From: Cupriavidus metallidurans CH34
GTDB lineage: Bacteria > Pseudomonadota > Gammaproteobacteria > Burkholderiales > Burkholderiaceae
DNA length: 64,000 nucleotides
Direction: 5' to 3'
NCBI RefSeq assembly: GCF_000196015.1
Contig: NC_007974.2
Span: forward strand, 496,001-560,000
The notes under the pieces were generated by a model. It did not search any database. It had not been told where the DNA came from and worked only from the letters and a program-made list of their open reading frames with translations. Positions within the stretch are counted from its first letter, which is position 1; the number at the start of each line of letters is the position of its first letter. Shown one piece after another: positions 55,994-64,000 of this stretch. A program made the position numbers and the translations under genes.

Positions 55994-58900
55994 TCAGGTG
56001 GTTGACGTTTCCTCGGGCTGATTCGGGCTGGCACGGAAGTCATGCACCGCAGCCTGCAATGCCCGGGCTTCTGTTTCCAGGAGGGGCGACCACTCGTTGC
56101 CGTCATCGCAGAGCCGCTCTACGGCTCGACAAAGCTTGACGATGGTGGTTGCGCCGACGATCAGGAATGCCCCCGCGCAACGGTGAGCCCATTGGCCCAA
56201 CGCCTGGGTATTGCGGCTGAGCAGGATGCCGGCAAGCTTGGGCTCGTCCGTTTGCAGGTGTTCGCGCAGCAGCGCCAGGTAGCGCTCGCGATCCGCCCCC
56301 GCGACGATGTCGGTGGGGCTTCCGGTCGAGGCGGGCGTGGAGCGCGCGGCATCTACGGCCAGTTGCGAGGACACGCCGTGCAGGGCGTGCTCTAGCTCCG
56401 CCAGCGACACGGGCTTGGCAATGTAGCCGTCAAATCCGCGCGCTTGCCAGTCAGAGGCCTGACCGGCGTGCGTGACTGCGCTGAATGCGAAAACCGGCAG
56501 CGGCGGCCTTTTGGTCTTGATTGCAGATAGCAGTTCATATCCGTTCATTACCGGCATCTGAATGTCGGTCAGCACGATGTCGACAACTCGTTGATCGAGC
56601 ACCGCGAGTGCCTGGCGCCCATCGTTGACCACGATTGACGCCCAGCCGATCGTCTCGAGTTGCTCGGCAATCAGCATGCGATTCAGTGGGTTGTCTTCGG
56701 CGACCAGAACCGTGCCGTGCTGATGGGGCGAGTGGGAAGCCGCTTCGGGCCGCGCGTTTTCACTGGCGCTGGCGGTTCGGTTCGTTGTCTCGACCAGTCG
56801 CGGAGGAGCGACCAATGCGGCCTTGACGCCCGCCAGGATGGCGGTGTGGCTGTATGCGGAAACCTCGAAGATCCCCGATTCCAGCTCTGCTGGGCGATCC
56901 GGCCCATTGCGCGTGATCCACACGGCGTTTGTCGGGCAAACGGTTCGAAGTGATCTGATTGTGTCGAGTCCATACTCTCCGGTCACAACCATAATCTGGG
57001 GGTGGCTGGTACACAGCCACGCGTGGGCGGCGCAACTGGCAGGCAGTACATGCACCTGGCAGCCTACCCTTGTCAGCCACGCTTCCAGCGTGGCGCCGGA
57101 TTCCGTTTCCTGGCACAGCACCATGACCATGCCACCGAGCATCGTCAGTCCATGTGGAGGGGCCGTTGCCGCGGGCTCGGCAAACGGAATGACTACCGTG
57201 AAGGCACTGCCCACGCCCTCGACGCTTTCAACGCTGATGTGTCCGCCCATCAGCTCGCTAAGTCGGGCGCAGATGGAGAGGCCGAGTCCAGTGCCGCTGT
57301 ATTGAGCCGTGGTGCTGGTCTCGCCTTGCACAAAGGGTTGGAACACACGGGAAGCCAGCGCCTGAGACATGCCGTCTCCGGTGTCTCGCACCCGGCAGAC
57401 CAGCGTCGCCAGTCCTTGCGCATCTCGAGAGATTTCCGCACTAAGCGAAATTTTCCCGCTCGCCGTGAACTTGAACGCATTGCCAAGCAGATTGTTGACG
57501 ATCTGCGCCAGCCTCATACGATCGCCCCTCAGAAGCGTACTCAGGGTAGGCGAAAGGTGGGCGTAGAAGCGGATCGGTCGATCCGTCACCATGGGCGCGT
57601 AGGAAAGGGACAGACTCTCAAGTTCGTCGAGCGGATTGAAAGGCGCGGAGACGAGCTTCATCTCGCCAGCATCTATCTTCGAGAAATCAAGAATATCGTT
57701 GACGATGCGGCGCAGCCCTTCGGAGGACGACTGCAATGCGCGCAGCCGGGTTGCGTGTGCCTCGAGGCCGGCGCTACGCCCAAGCAGTTCGAGATTGCCC
57801 AGAAGCGCATTCAGTGGTGTGCGTATCTCATGGCTCATCGCGGCAAAGAAGTTTGATCGGGCACGCATCATGGCTTCCGTAGCTTGCTGGGCCGAGCGAA
57901 GCTTCTGTTCGAGTTGTTGTTGTGCTGTTACGTCCTGAATGGCACAGAAGAGCACGCACTCTCCGCGGTACTTGGCGGGGGCTGATGTAATCTGCAAAAA
58001 CTGTGGCTTCGAAGCAGGTGCGGCTTCCGTCGTGGAATTGCACTGCTGGGCTGCGTCGGCATTGGCGCACCCGGGCACCCTGATCTGTGCAATTGGCCCG
58101 AACGCGTCACTGAAAGCCTGCGAGGGGCGTTGGCGCAGGGCGTCGATGATCCGGGCGGGCATGGTTGCTCCCTGACTGAATCCAAGCAACGTGTCGGCAA
58201 CCAAGTTCGAGGTCACGATGACGTGGTCTTGCTGGCCGACGATGCAAAGCCCGATCGGGGTGGCATTGACGAGGATATGGTTGATCGTTTCGTTTTCAAG
58301 CGCGCGAGTAGCTTCGGCCTGGCCGTGCCGCAGCAGATGAATGTCCCAATAGCGCGCGGATATCACGATTGCGATGATCAACATCATGCTCAGGGAGCCA
58401 ATGGCTATCAGTTCGTAGTAGATCGAACTGAATAGCTTGCCATAGGACAGGAAATAGACGAGGGAGCCAAACTCCTGGCGCAATGGCTGCACCAGCACCA
58501 ACCCGGATCTTCCGAGCCGGAGTGTATCGGGGGGCAGGCGGCGCGTGCGCGAGAGAATGCGTTCCGCGACTTCGAGTGAGCTTCCCGACGGGGAGATGTC
58601 GATGCGGTCTTCGGCGCGATTGAGCAACAGCAGCATGGCCGCACCGCTCGGGCGCTTGAGCTGGGACAGGAAGGCATTGACAGGTGTACTCGATGCGATG
58701 AGCGCAGGTCGGTGTCCGTCGCCTGCCGTTGTAGCGGCCACGGACGTCATCACTTGCGAGTGCAGCACCGGATCCTCGACGGGGCCGATCCATACTTGCT
58801 CGCCGCTACGCGGAAGTTCCTGACCAGTCTGGGCCTGCAATGCCTGAACGATTTTGTCCCGCAGTACTGTCACAGGGTCGCTTTGCTCTGAAATCAGAAG

Positions 58901-59464
58901 CACCGCATCGAGTGACATTGGAGACGGTGTCAGGATGACCGCGTACTCGGCATTCGCGTCGACCACGTAGGCGGGATTGTCGAGTTCGAAGGCGAGGCGG
59001 GTGGTCAGCGCGGCGATGGCAATCTGCTGCAATTGCCAGACGCGTTCTGGGAGCGAACGGCCCCAAGCCTGCTGCGTGCTCGAGGGTATCAGCAATGTGT
59101 AGCGGCCATCAGGAGCAACGGCGACGCCAGTCCGACGAATGCGTTCGAGCAGATCGGGATCGGTAGGCGAATCGCTGTGGGCATTCAGGTAATGCGCCAC
59201 CGTCAGCGTCGTTCGGCGCAGGAATGAGGCATCGCTCTGGAGTTGAAGGGAGATCGCGCTGACATACTGGGCAAGACGACTGCGCCGGATGTCGAGCTGC
59301 TTGGCAGCCGCGAGTCCGCCGAGCAGGATGGCCGATACGATGACGATCGCAATCAGGAGGCCGACTGTGGCGTAGTAGAGCTGACGCTGCCGTCTTGCGT
59401 TGCGCGCCAGGGAAGCAAACGCCTGCGCCAGCGACTCCTGAGTGCGATCGAGAACTTGCTGCAT
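55994..59464 (-). CDS. RcsC/BvgS-like hybrid histidine kinase with Hpt domain
   Basis: A 1156-residue sensor. Spans lie near residues 29-54 and 351-371 with a sensory part of about 300 residues outside the cytoplasm. A PAS-like region (about 393-515) is followed by the kinase with His545 in SHEIRTPLNALLGNLELL and ATP-binding boxes GDRMRLAQIVNNLLGNAFKF and GTGLGLSICARL. A first receiver-like segment (about 780-880) lacks the Asp. The true receiver has VLVAEDNPLNRML and Asp in VLTDIQMPVMNG. A C-terminal Hpt has the His in WAHRCAGAFLIVGA. It starts eight bases after the response regulator stop, so the two form one phosphorelay operon. Confidence 0.93.
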   Translation of the reverse strand: MQQVLDRTQESLAQAFASLARNARRQRQLYYATVGLLIAIVIVSAILLGGLAAAKQLDIRRSRLAQYVSAISLQLQSDASFLRRTTLTVAHYLNAHSDSPTDPDLLERIRRTGVAVAPDGRYTLLIPSSTQQAWGRSLPERVWQLQQIAIAALTTRLAFELDNPAYVVDANAEYAVILTPSPMSLDAVLLISEQSDPVTVLRDKIVQALQAQTGQELPRSGEQVWIGPVEDPVLHSQVMTSVAATTAGDGHRPALIASSTPVNAFLSQLKRPSGAAMLLLLNRAEDRIDISPSGSSLEVAERILSRTRRLPPDTLRLGRSGLVLVQPLRQEFGSLVYFLSYGKLFSSIYYELIAIGSLSMMLIIAIVISARYWDIHLLRHGQAEATRALENETINHILVNATPIGLCIVGQQDHVIVTSNLVADTLLGFSQGATMPARIIDALRQRPSQAFSDAFGPIAQIRVPGCANADAAQQCNSTTEAAPASKPQFLQITSAPAKYRGECVLFCAIQDVTAQQQLEQKLRSAQQATEAMMRARSNFFAAMSHEIRTPLNALLGNLELLGRSAGLEAHATRLRALQSSSEGLRRIVNDILDFSKIDAGEMKLVSAPFNPLDELESLSLSYAPMVTDRPIRFYAHLSPTLSTLLRGDRMRLAQIVNNLLGNAFKFTASGKISLSAEISRDAQGLATLVCRVRDTGDGMSQALASRVFQPFVQGETSTTAQYSGTGLGLSICARLSELMGGHISVESVEGVGSAFTVVIPFAEPAATAPPHGLTMLGGMVMVLCQETESGATLEAWLTRVGCQVHVLPASCAAHAWLCTSHPQIMVVTGEYGLDTIRSLRTVCPTNAVWITRNGPDRPAELESGIFEVSAYSHTAILAGVKAALVAPPRLVETTNRTASASENARPEAASHSPHQHGTVLVAEDNPLNRMLIAEQLETIGWASIVVNDGRQALAVLDQRVVDIVLTDIQMPVMNGYELLSAIKTKRPPLPVFAFSAVTHAGQASDWQARGFDGYIAKPVSLAELEHALHGVSSQLAVDAARSTPASTGSPTDIVAGADRERYLALLREHLQTDEPKLAGILLSRNTQALGQWAHRCAGAFLIVGATTIVKLCRAVERLCDDGNEWSPLLETEARALQAAVHDFRASPNQPEETSTT

Positions 59465-59472
59465 TTGAAGGA

Positions 59473-60126
59473 TCAGATCAGACCGTTTTCATAGGCATAG
59501 CGGATAAGGTCCGTATTGGTTTGGACGCTCAGCTTGCGCATGGCAACGGTTTTCTGACTGGAGATCGTGCTCACCGACCGCCCGAGCTTGTTGGCGATCT
59601 CGGTGAGCTGGAAGCCCTGCGCATAGAGCCGCACGACATCGAGCTCACGCAATGTCAGATCCGTGGCGGGGGCGGCTGTGGCCGCCGCGGTGGCGCTGTC
59701 CAGCACCGCCCGAATCGACGGCGAATAGAAGTGGCCGTTGCTGACGGTGACATGGATACAGGCGCGCACGATTTCGTCGAGTTCGTCTTCTTTGCTGACG
59801 AACGCACGCGCGCCGAGCTTCATCGCGCGGCTGACCACACCAGGATTCGTCTGGGCGCTGACCACCACGATACGCGTGTCCGGATGGCGTCTGTGCAGTT
59901 TGCGCAACAGATTGAATCCGTCCAGCGACGTATCGCCATGCCCCATGCTGAAGTCGGTGACGGCAACGTCGACCGGATTCTGCGTCAAGGCGTCGACCAG
60001 TTCACTGCCGTTGGTGCATTCACATGTCACCTGGAAGCCCGGAGTACGCTGCAAGCAATCTCGCAAAGCGACAACGACGAGCGGATGATCATCCGCCAGC
60101 GCCACCCGAATGGTTTTCGCAATCAT
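59473..60126 (-). CDS. RcsB-like response regulator partner of the hybrid kinase
   Basis: A 217-residue regulator. The receiver has VALADDHP, Asp58 in VAVTDFSMGHGD and Lys in AFVSKED; the LuxR-type helix-turn-helix is LTLRELDVVRLYAQGF and TEIANKLGRSVSTISSQK. It is RcsB-like in length and in the SVSTISSQK helix, and is a paralogue of the regulator at 1635-2300. It precedes the kinase in the operon. Confidence 0.92.
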   Translation of the reverse strand: MIAKTIRVALADDHPLVVVALRDCLQRTPGFQVTCECTNGSELVDALTQNPVDVAVTDFSMGHGDTSLDGFNLLRKLHRRHPDTRIVVVSAQTNPGVVSRAMKLGARAFVSKEDELDEIVRACIHVTVSNGHFYSPSIRAVLDSATAAATAAPATDLTLRELDVVRLYAQGFQLTEIANKLGRSVSTISSQKTVAMRKLSVQTNTDLIRYAYENGLI

Positions 60127-60504
60127 GCATCAATGTCCTTTCGCAGCCAGGCAACGCATTCTGGCGAACGCGCTGCGTGAGAGGGTTTAGCTATCTGAAA
60201 ATTAGGGAATGCACTCTATATCGTATCGGCACGAGATAGTCGCACCTGTTTAGTCGAAATTGTTTGTGATCAACTTGTGGTGTAACTGTCCGATAGCGAA
60301 TGTCGCTATGAAATCTCAACTGCACGACTATCGTCGCAGTTGAGTTGGATATGGGAAGGTCATGCGAGGCGTTCAGGCAAGAGTCGTAAGGCGAAGATTC
60401 TCGCAATTAACTAATCAAACGAAAATCGTACTTCGACTGATTTTGATGGTTTCGATGCAAATAAATCGAAGGCCGGTAAAACGATAGGTTGAAAAATCGA
60501 AGAT
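60127..60504. other. Intergenic region between the unknown gene and the phosphorelay operon
   Basis: The 378 bases are AT-richer than the surroundings. Two hairpins are visible: ATAGCGA/TCGCTAT at 60293-60309 and CTCAACTGC/GCAGTTGAG at 60315-60344. They lie downstream of the unknown gene and upstream of the response regulator. No gene is seen. Confidence 0.55.
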
Positions 60505-61440
60505 CTAGCTTGAAAGTTTGCGCGATGCGGAGATCTGACGGTCAAGCGCGGCGGACAAGTCTCCATACTGAGGGAGAAGCGTTGTGGCGCTGGTGATGAA
60601 GCTGTGACACAGTTGCGATTGAGATGGGGTGGTCGCTTTGAGCATGACCGCCGCAGGGTGGGAGAAAGCACCGTGGCGGGCGAGCCATGCCGGGACCTTG
60701 TCGCCGTCGCGCAAGCGCAGAAGCATCAGAAGCTCGACGGGAATGGCCTGCTCGACGGGGTGATCGAAGTCGAACAGCGAGTGGTCGGTGTCGAGCCGGC
60801 ATTGGTTGACGTGCCTGTCGGCCAGTTCACGAGCCAGCGGCGCGAATGCGATATCGCTATCCTGCCAGTGATTGACGATCTTTGAGAGCACGGCGTCACC
60901 CTTCTGGAACGTGACTTGCGGCACACCGACCCCAAGCGCTTGACCCGCGACACCGATGATCAAGCCGGTCATGCCACTGACCGGGTGCAGGGAAGCCAGC
61001 TCGCTGTTGGTGCCGAACCAGGCTTGCAGTGCGAAGGCGGCAAGTTCGCGCCACTCCAGCGCTAGCAGCATCGCTACCTGCAGGGCCATATCGCGTTCGT
61101 AAGCCTGACGGCTGTGCGGACCACTCCATTTTTCTTTGTGGAGCGCCAGCGCATGTGTGCCGGCGATGGACTCGATGACGCCGAGCTGCAGGGAGGTCAC
61201 GTTGGGAGGCGAGCACGCTTCGTCGCCGCTCAGGTCGATCGCGCGCCATTGCCGCAGCCGCCCGAGCCAGAACATCGCGCGGGCGGCTCGTGGCAGCGGC
61301 ATGGCATTTGGCGCGACGAGGAAAGCTGAGAGTGTGTTCTGATACATCCCGTTGAGCGCTTCCGCCTGGGCCCGTGCCGTTTGCAGGATGGTTTGTCGCT
61401 GTTGTTCCGTCTCCCGTAACGTGCTGGATTTCGTCTGCAT
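60505..61440 (-). CDS. Protein of unknown function, 311 aa
   Basis: A soluble-looking protein without signal peptide or membrane span. The N-terminal 35 residues are a polar coiled-coil-like helix (TLRETEQQRQTILQTARAQA). The next part (PRAARAMFWLGRLRQWRAID) and a helix rich in Leu/Ala (MALQVAMLLALEWRELAAFA) suggest an all-helical domain of about 170 residues. The second half resembles a compact helical domain with LLMLLRLRDGDKVPAWLARH. I do not recognise the family; the first half loosely recalls phasin-like helical proteins. It is a single gene, with AT-rich DNA on its downstream side. Confidence 0.7.
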   Translation of the reverse strand: MQTKSSTLRETEQQRQTILQTARAQAEALNGMYQNTLSAFLVAPNAMPLPRAARAMFWLGRLRQWRAIDLSGDEACSPPNVTSLQLGVIESIAGTHALALHKEKWSGPHSRQAYERDMALQVAMLLALEWRELAAFALQAWFGTNSELASLHPVSGMTGLIIGVAGQALGVGVPQVTFQKGDAVLSKIVNHWQDSDIAFAPLARELADRHVNQCRLDTDHSLFDFDHPVEQAIPVELLMLLRLRDGDKVPAWLARHGAFSHPAAVMLKATTPSQSQLCHSFITSATTLLPQYGDLSAALDRQISASRKLSS

Positions 61441-61698
61441 TGTGTGTCTCGCCCGTGATGAATGAGTGGATGAGCAAAAACACTACGGGCTGGGGAGTGT
61501 CGGGTCCATCGCTGTTCCTTGAAATGTGCGATATACACCGTCACGCTACGAACGTCGGCTGCGTCACAATACATTCGATATGGCCATGGTCTTTTGTCGC
61601 GCGCCACTTGCCGTTGGTTTTGGTGGCATTCTCTAAGCCGCGCGTGGCAGCTTGTATTCGTTGCATCGCGCCGTACAACCCCCGCATGGAGGTGTGCC

Positions 61699-61953
61699 AT
61701 GGCAATGCGTCAATTCGCCGAGTTTCCCGCCAACGAACGCCAGGATCTCGAAGCCTTGTTCCGGCAGGTTGGTCTTGCAGCCCAGGAGTTCGAAGTTTTC
61801 GATGTAAACGGAACGTCCGCCCGTCAGGTGACGGTGCGGCGGCAGCGTACCGGCGCGGAAAGCGTCTACGAGGCCGGCCCGGGGTCGGCGTGGATCGAGG
61901 AATTCGAGAGCGATCTGGAATGCGGCCTGTTCGGGCAGGTATCTACACAGTAA
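61699..61953 (+). CDS. Small soluble protein of unknown function, 84 aa
   Basis: Starts at ATG 61699 behind GGAGGTG. It has an N-terminal helix (FPANERQDLEALFRQVGL) and acidic character overall (for example WIEEFESDLECGLFG). No named motif was found. The strong ribosome site supports a real gene. It is divergent from the unknown 311-residue gene. Confidence 0.65.
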   Translation: MAMRQFAEFPANERQDLEALFRQVGLAAQEFEVFDVNGTSARQVTVRRQRTGAESVYEAGPGSAWIEEFESDLECGLFGQVSTQ

Positions 61954-62010
61954 TACGCAAACGCGCAGGCATTTACGTGGTCATGTGGCGGTCGGGCTCG
62001 CCTTCGGTCG

Positions 62011-62454
62011 TCAGTGGCGTCCTCGCTCGCCACCGCGGCCGATGATCGACGCTCCGGCGATCAGTTCCGTGAGGAGTGCCAGCGATGCCGCACCGGGCAT
62101 GCGGCAGGGGTCGAGTTCGCCTTGCGCGGAGTACTTGAGCAGCGTCGCGGCATTGATCCGGCCCGCGTTGACGCGTCCCATCGACCAGCCGGCGAAGGCC
62201 CGCTCGGCGATCTCTTCGTAGCTCAGCAGCACGACGTGGTGGTGGCGATCATCGCGGCCGATATTCAGGAAAAGCCGAGAGACGGCTTCCCGATCACCTT
62301 CCAGTGCCTGGAGGAAGACGGTGTTGCTGTGGCACAGCACGCCGGTGATGCCGTGACGTAGGTTCTGTTCCAGGCTGGTGTCGAGGATGGCGTCCAGCAC
62401 ATCGGCGTCAAGCGGTTGTCTGGCGCGGCTGGCGTAGAGCAGGCGGACTAGCAT
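62011..62454 (-). CDS. BLUF-domain blue-light receptor
   Basis: A 147-residue single-domain BLUF protein, which binds FAD and senses blue light. The key residues are all present: Tyr7 (LLYASRA), Asn31 (LEQNLRHGITGVLC), Gln49 (FLQALEG), Trp90 and Met92 (FAGWSMG). There is no output domain beyond about 40 C-terminal residues, so it acts through a partner protein. GGAGG lies upstream of ATG 62454. It follows folE by 23 bases in the same direction and is likely cotranscribed with it. Confidence 0.93.
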   Translation of the reverse strand: MLVRLLYASRARQPLDADVLDAILDTSLEQNLRHGITGVLCHSNTVFLQALEGDREAVSRLFLNIGRDDRHHHVVLLSYEEIAERAFAGWSMGRVNAGRINAATLLKYSAQGELDPCRMPGAASLALLTELIAGASIIGRGGERGRH

Positions 62455-62477
62455 CGGTGTTCCCTCCGGGCAGCGAG

Positions 62478-63203
62478 TCAGCGGCGATTGAGATTCAGCA
62501 GGGTGAGAAATTCACGGCGCAGCTTGTCGTCCTTGAGGAACGAGCCGCGCATGACGCTGTTGGTCATCTTGGCGTCGGTATCGCGCACGCCACGCCAGTG
62601 CATGCAGAAGTGCTCGGCTTCCATGACGATTGCCAGGCCGTCTGGATTCATCTTCTCCTGCAGCAGATCGGCGACCTGTGCCACGGCTTCTTCCTGGATC
62701 TGCGGCCGGCACATGATCCATTCCGCCAGTCGCGCATACTTGGACAGGCCGATCAGATTGGAGTGGCGGTTCGGCATCACCCCCACCCACAAGCTGCCGA
62801 TGATCGGGCACAGGTGATGAGAGCAGGCGCTGCGCACGCGGATGGGCCCGACGATCATCAGCTCGTTGAGCTGTTCCACGTTCGGAAACTCGGTCACATC
62901 CGGCGCCTTCGCGTAGCGTCCCGCGAAGATCTCCTTGAGATACATCTTGGCTACGCGGCGAGCGGTCTCGCGTGTGTTGTGATCCTGGTCGACGTCGATC
63001 ACCAGCGTGCGTAATACGTCTTCCATGCGGGCTTCGACCTCGGCCTGCAGGGCTTCGAGTTCACCGTGCTCGATATGGCGAGAGATATTGTCGTTGGCGT
63101 GGAAGCGCTCGCCGGCAGCCTCGATGCGCGCCCGAATCCGGTTGGATACGGGCGAGGCGGTGGGCGTGTGCTCGGGGCGATCGGACTGATCCTTGTGTGA
63201 CAT
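62478..63203 (-). CDS. folE: GTP cyclohydrolase I (FolE)
   Basis: A 241-residue enzyme that turns GTP into dihydroneopterin triphosphate, the first step to folate and pterins. Zinc ligands are visible as Cys and His in SACSHHLCP and Cys in EHFCMHWRG, and the NRHSNLIGLSKYARL segment is typical. It is of the FolE1 (zinc) type. The ATG at 63203 is chosen; a longer frame adds 26 residues of Cys/Pro/Arg-rich sequence. A BLUF gene follows, suggesting that this may be a light-linked folE and not the housekeeping copy. Confidence 0.94.
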   Translation of the reverse strand: MSHKDQSDRPEHTPTASPVSNRIRARIEAAGERFHANDNISRHIEHGELEALQAEVEARMEDVLRTLVIDVDQDHNTRETARRVAKMYLKEIFAGRYAKAPDVTEFPNVEQLNELMIVGPIRVRSACSHHLCPIIGSLWVGVMPNRHSNLIGLSKYARLAEWIMCRPQIQEEAVAQVADLLQEKMNPDGLAIVMEAEHFCMHWRGVRDTDAKMTNSVMRGSFLKDDKLRREFLTLLNLNRR

Positions 63204-63310
63204 GTGTGGCCGCAGGGAGTTGGGCGTCGGCGCACGCGGTGCGCGGTGCTTCACTATATGGCAGTTGGCATTGCACCACAACCTGCAACAGCCCGCTGCT
63301 GGGCATGGCC

Positions 63311-64000
63311 TCAGCGCAGTACCGCCAGGGCCGGGAGTAGTGCCAGCGGCATGACGAGCGCACCGGTCTTCAGGAAGGTGCCGGCGCCGACCATATGACC
63401 TTCACGGCGCAGGGCGGTCAGCCAGAGCAGGGTGGCCAGCGAGCCGGTAATGGACAGGTTCGGGCCCAGGTCCACACCGATCAGCACGGCAGCCGTGACG
63501 GTATCAGAGGCGTGGCCTGCCGCCAGCGCCGAGGCTGCGAACAGTCCGGCCGGCAGGTTGTTGACGATGTTGCTCGTGATGCCGACGAGCACGCCCGCCA
63601 CACCGGCGCCAAGCACGGCCTCCGGCCCTTGCAGCCCGGATAGCATCCGCACCCAATGTGCAAGCTGAGCGGTCAAGCCGGTCTGGGCCAGGCCGGCAAC
63701 CAGGACGAACAGTCCGGCCACCAACGGCAATACGCCCCAGGACACCTCCTTGAGCGCCGGCACAAGCAGTCGCGGCTGGGTGGCGCAGACGACAGCCAGG
63801 GTCAACAGACCACCGATGAACGTCGGCCAGCCGAGATCCTGCCCGTGCAGCGAGGCCGTCAACAGTGCCGCTCCGGTCAGCATGATGCCCAGCGTCGTCA
63901 GCCAGGCCTGGAGCGTCAGAGGGGGCGTCGGCACGTCGTTCTCAATCGGCTCGGCCAGTGCATCGCGTTGCGTCCAGTACAGGACGATGAACGTCATGGC
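63311..64000 (-). CDS. ArsB-like membrane transporter, C-terminal part (5' end outside window)
   Basis: The window holds the last 229 or so residues of a membrane protein; its start lies beyond base 64000. It has several spans and the segments GVLPLVAGLFVLVAGL, ITSNIVNNLPAGLFA and DLGPNLSITGSLATLLW, which match ArsB/ArsB-like arsenite pumps of the ion transporter superfamily. No arsR or arsC is within the window. The family is well supported; arsenite as substrate is an inference. Confidence 0.82.
   Translation of the reverse strand, partial: AMTFIVLYWTQRDALAEPIENDVPTPPLTLQAWLTTLGIMLTGAALLTASLHGQDLGWPTFIGGLLTLAVVCATQPRLLVPALKEVSWGVLPLVAGLFVLVAGLAQTGLTAQLAHWVRMLSGLQGPEAVLGAGVAGVLVGITSNIVNNLPAGLFAASALAAGHASDTVTAAVLIGVDLGPNLSITGSLATLLWLTALRREGHMVGAGTFLKTGALVMPLALLPALAVLR

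Overview
The window looks like chromosome of a high-GC betaproteobacterium of the Burkholderiaceae, most like Cupriavidus or Ralstonia. This is an inference from gene content: a Bug-type solute-binding protein, a TctBA transporter, a PHB-depolymerase-type esterase, an aa3/caa3-type oxidase cluster, a DUF748 giant protein and a complete Wsp chemosensory operon. No 16S rRNA, tRNA or CRISPR array was found, so the genus is not proved.

Layout. 1-3.6 kb: the tail of a MarR-like gene, a cobyrinate a,c-diamide synthase (cobB/cbiA), an RcsB-like response regulator with no kinase beside it, and a LysR regulator. 3.6-6.1 kb: a gene-poor, AT-richer scar with an IS3-family element (4495-5782) inserted in the orfA of an older, truncated IS3-type element. 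6.1-12.4 kb: a small exported protein, DUF3300 and DUF2950 envelope proteins, an Fnr-type oxygen sensor that appears to use a CTG start, a PHB-depolymerase-family esterase and an MHS-family carboxylate transporter. 12.7-17.4 kb: a 1323-residue DUF748/AsmA-like protein, a rubredoxin and two tiny membrane proteins. 17.7-24.4 kb: a membrane protein and a five-gene cytochrome oxidase operon (subunit II with heme c, subunit I, two tandem subunit III proteins, subunit IV), then a DUF2252 protein. 24.5-30.5 kb: a succinate-semialdehyde-type dehydrogenase, a MATE exporter, tctBA and a PadR-like regulator. 30.7-33.2 kb: a large lipoprotein related to the StcE/TagA (M66) mucin metalloproteases whose zinc site is destroyed.

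33.7-43.8 kb: the seven-gene wspABCDEFR operon, which makes c-di-GMP in response to surface contact, with a divergent GGDEF-EAL protein beside wspA. 44-46.5 kb: an exported FecR-domain protein with a very long glutamine-rich repeat tail. 46.7-54.4 kb: a livHMGF-livK amino-acid-type ABC operon divergent from an IclR regulator, which is followed by a short-chain dehydrogenase and a Bug binding protein; this looks like one catabolic uptake island for an unidentified substrate. 54.4-60.1 kb: a 14-TM-type MFS exporter and an RcsC/RcsB-like phosphorelay. 60.5-64 kb: an unrecognised 311-residue protein, a conserved-looking small protein, a folE-BLUF (blue-light receptor) pair and the C-terminal part of an ArsB-like pump that runs off the window.

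Much of the window concerns sensing at the cell surface (Wsp, two RcsB-like regulators, BLUF, Fnr) and envelope proteins. The most notable single observations are the inactivated M66-like lipoprotein, the Fnr gene with its Fe-S cysteines reachable only from a CTG start, the folE-BLUF pairing, and an unusually long 13-bp direct repeat flanking the IS3-family insertion.
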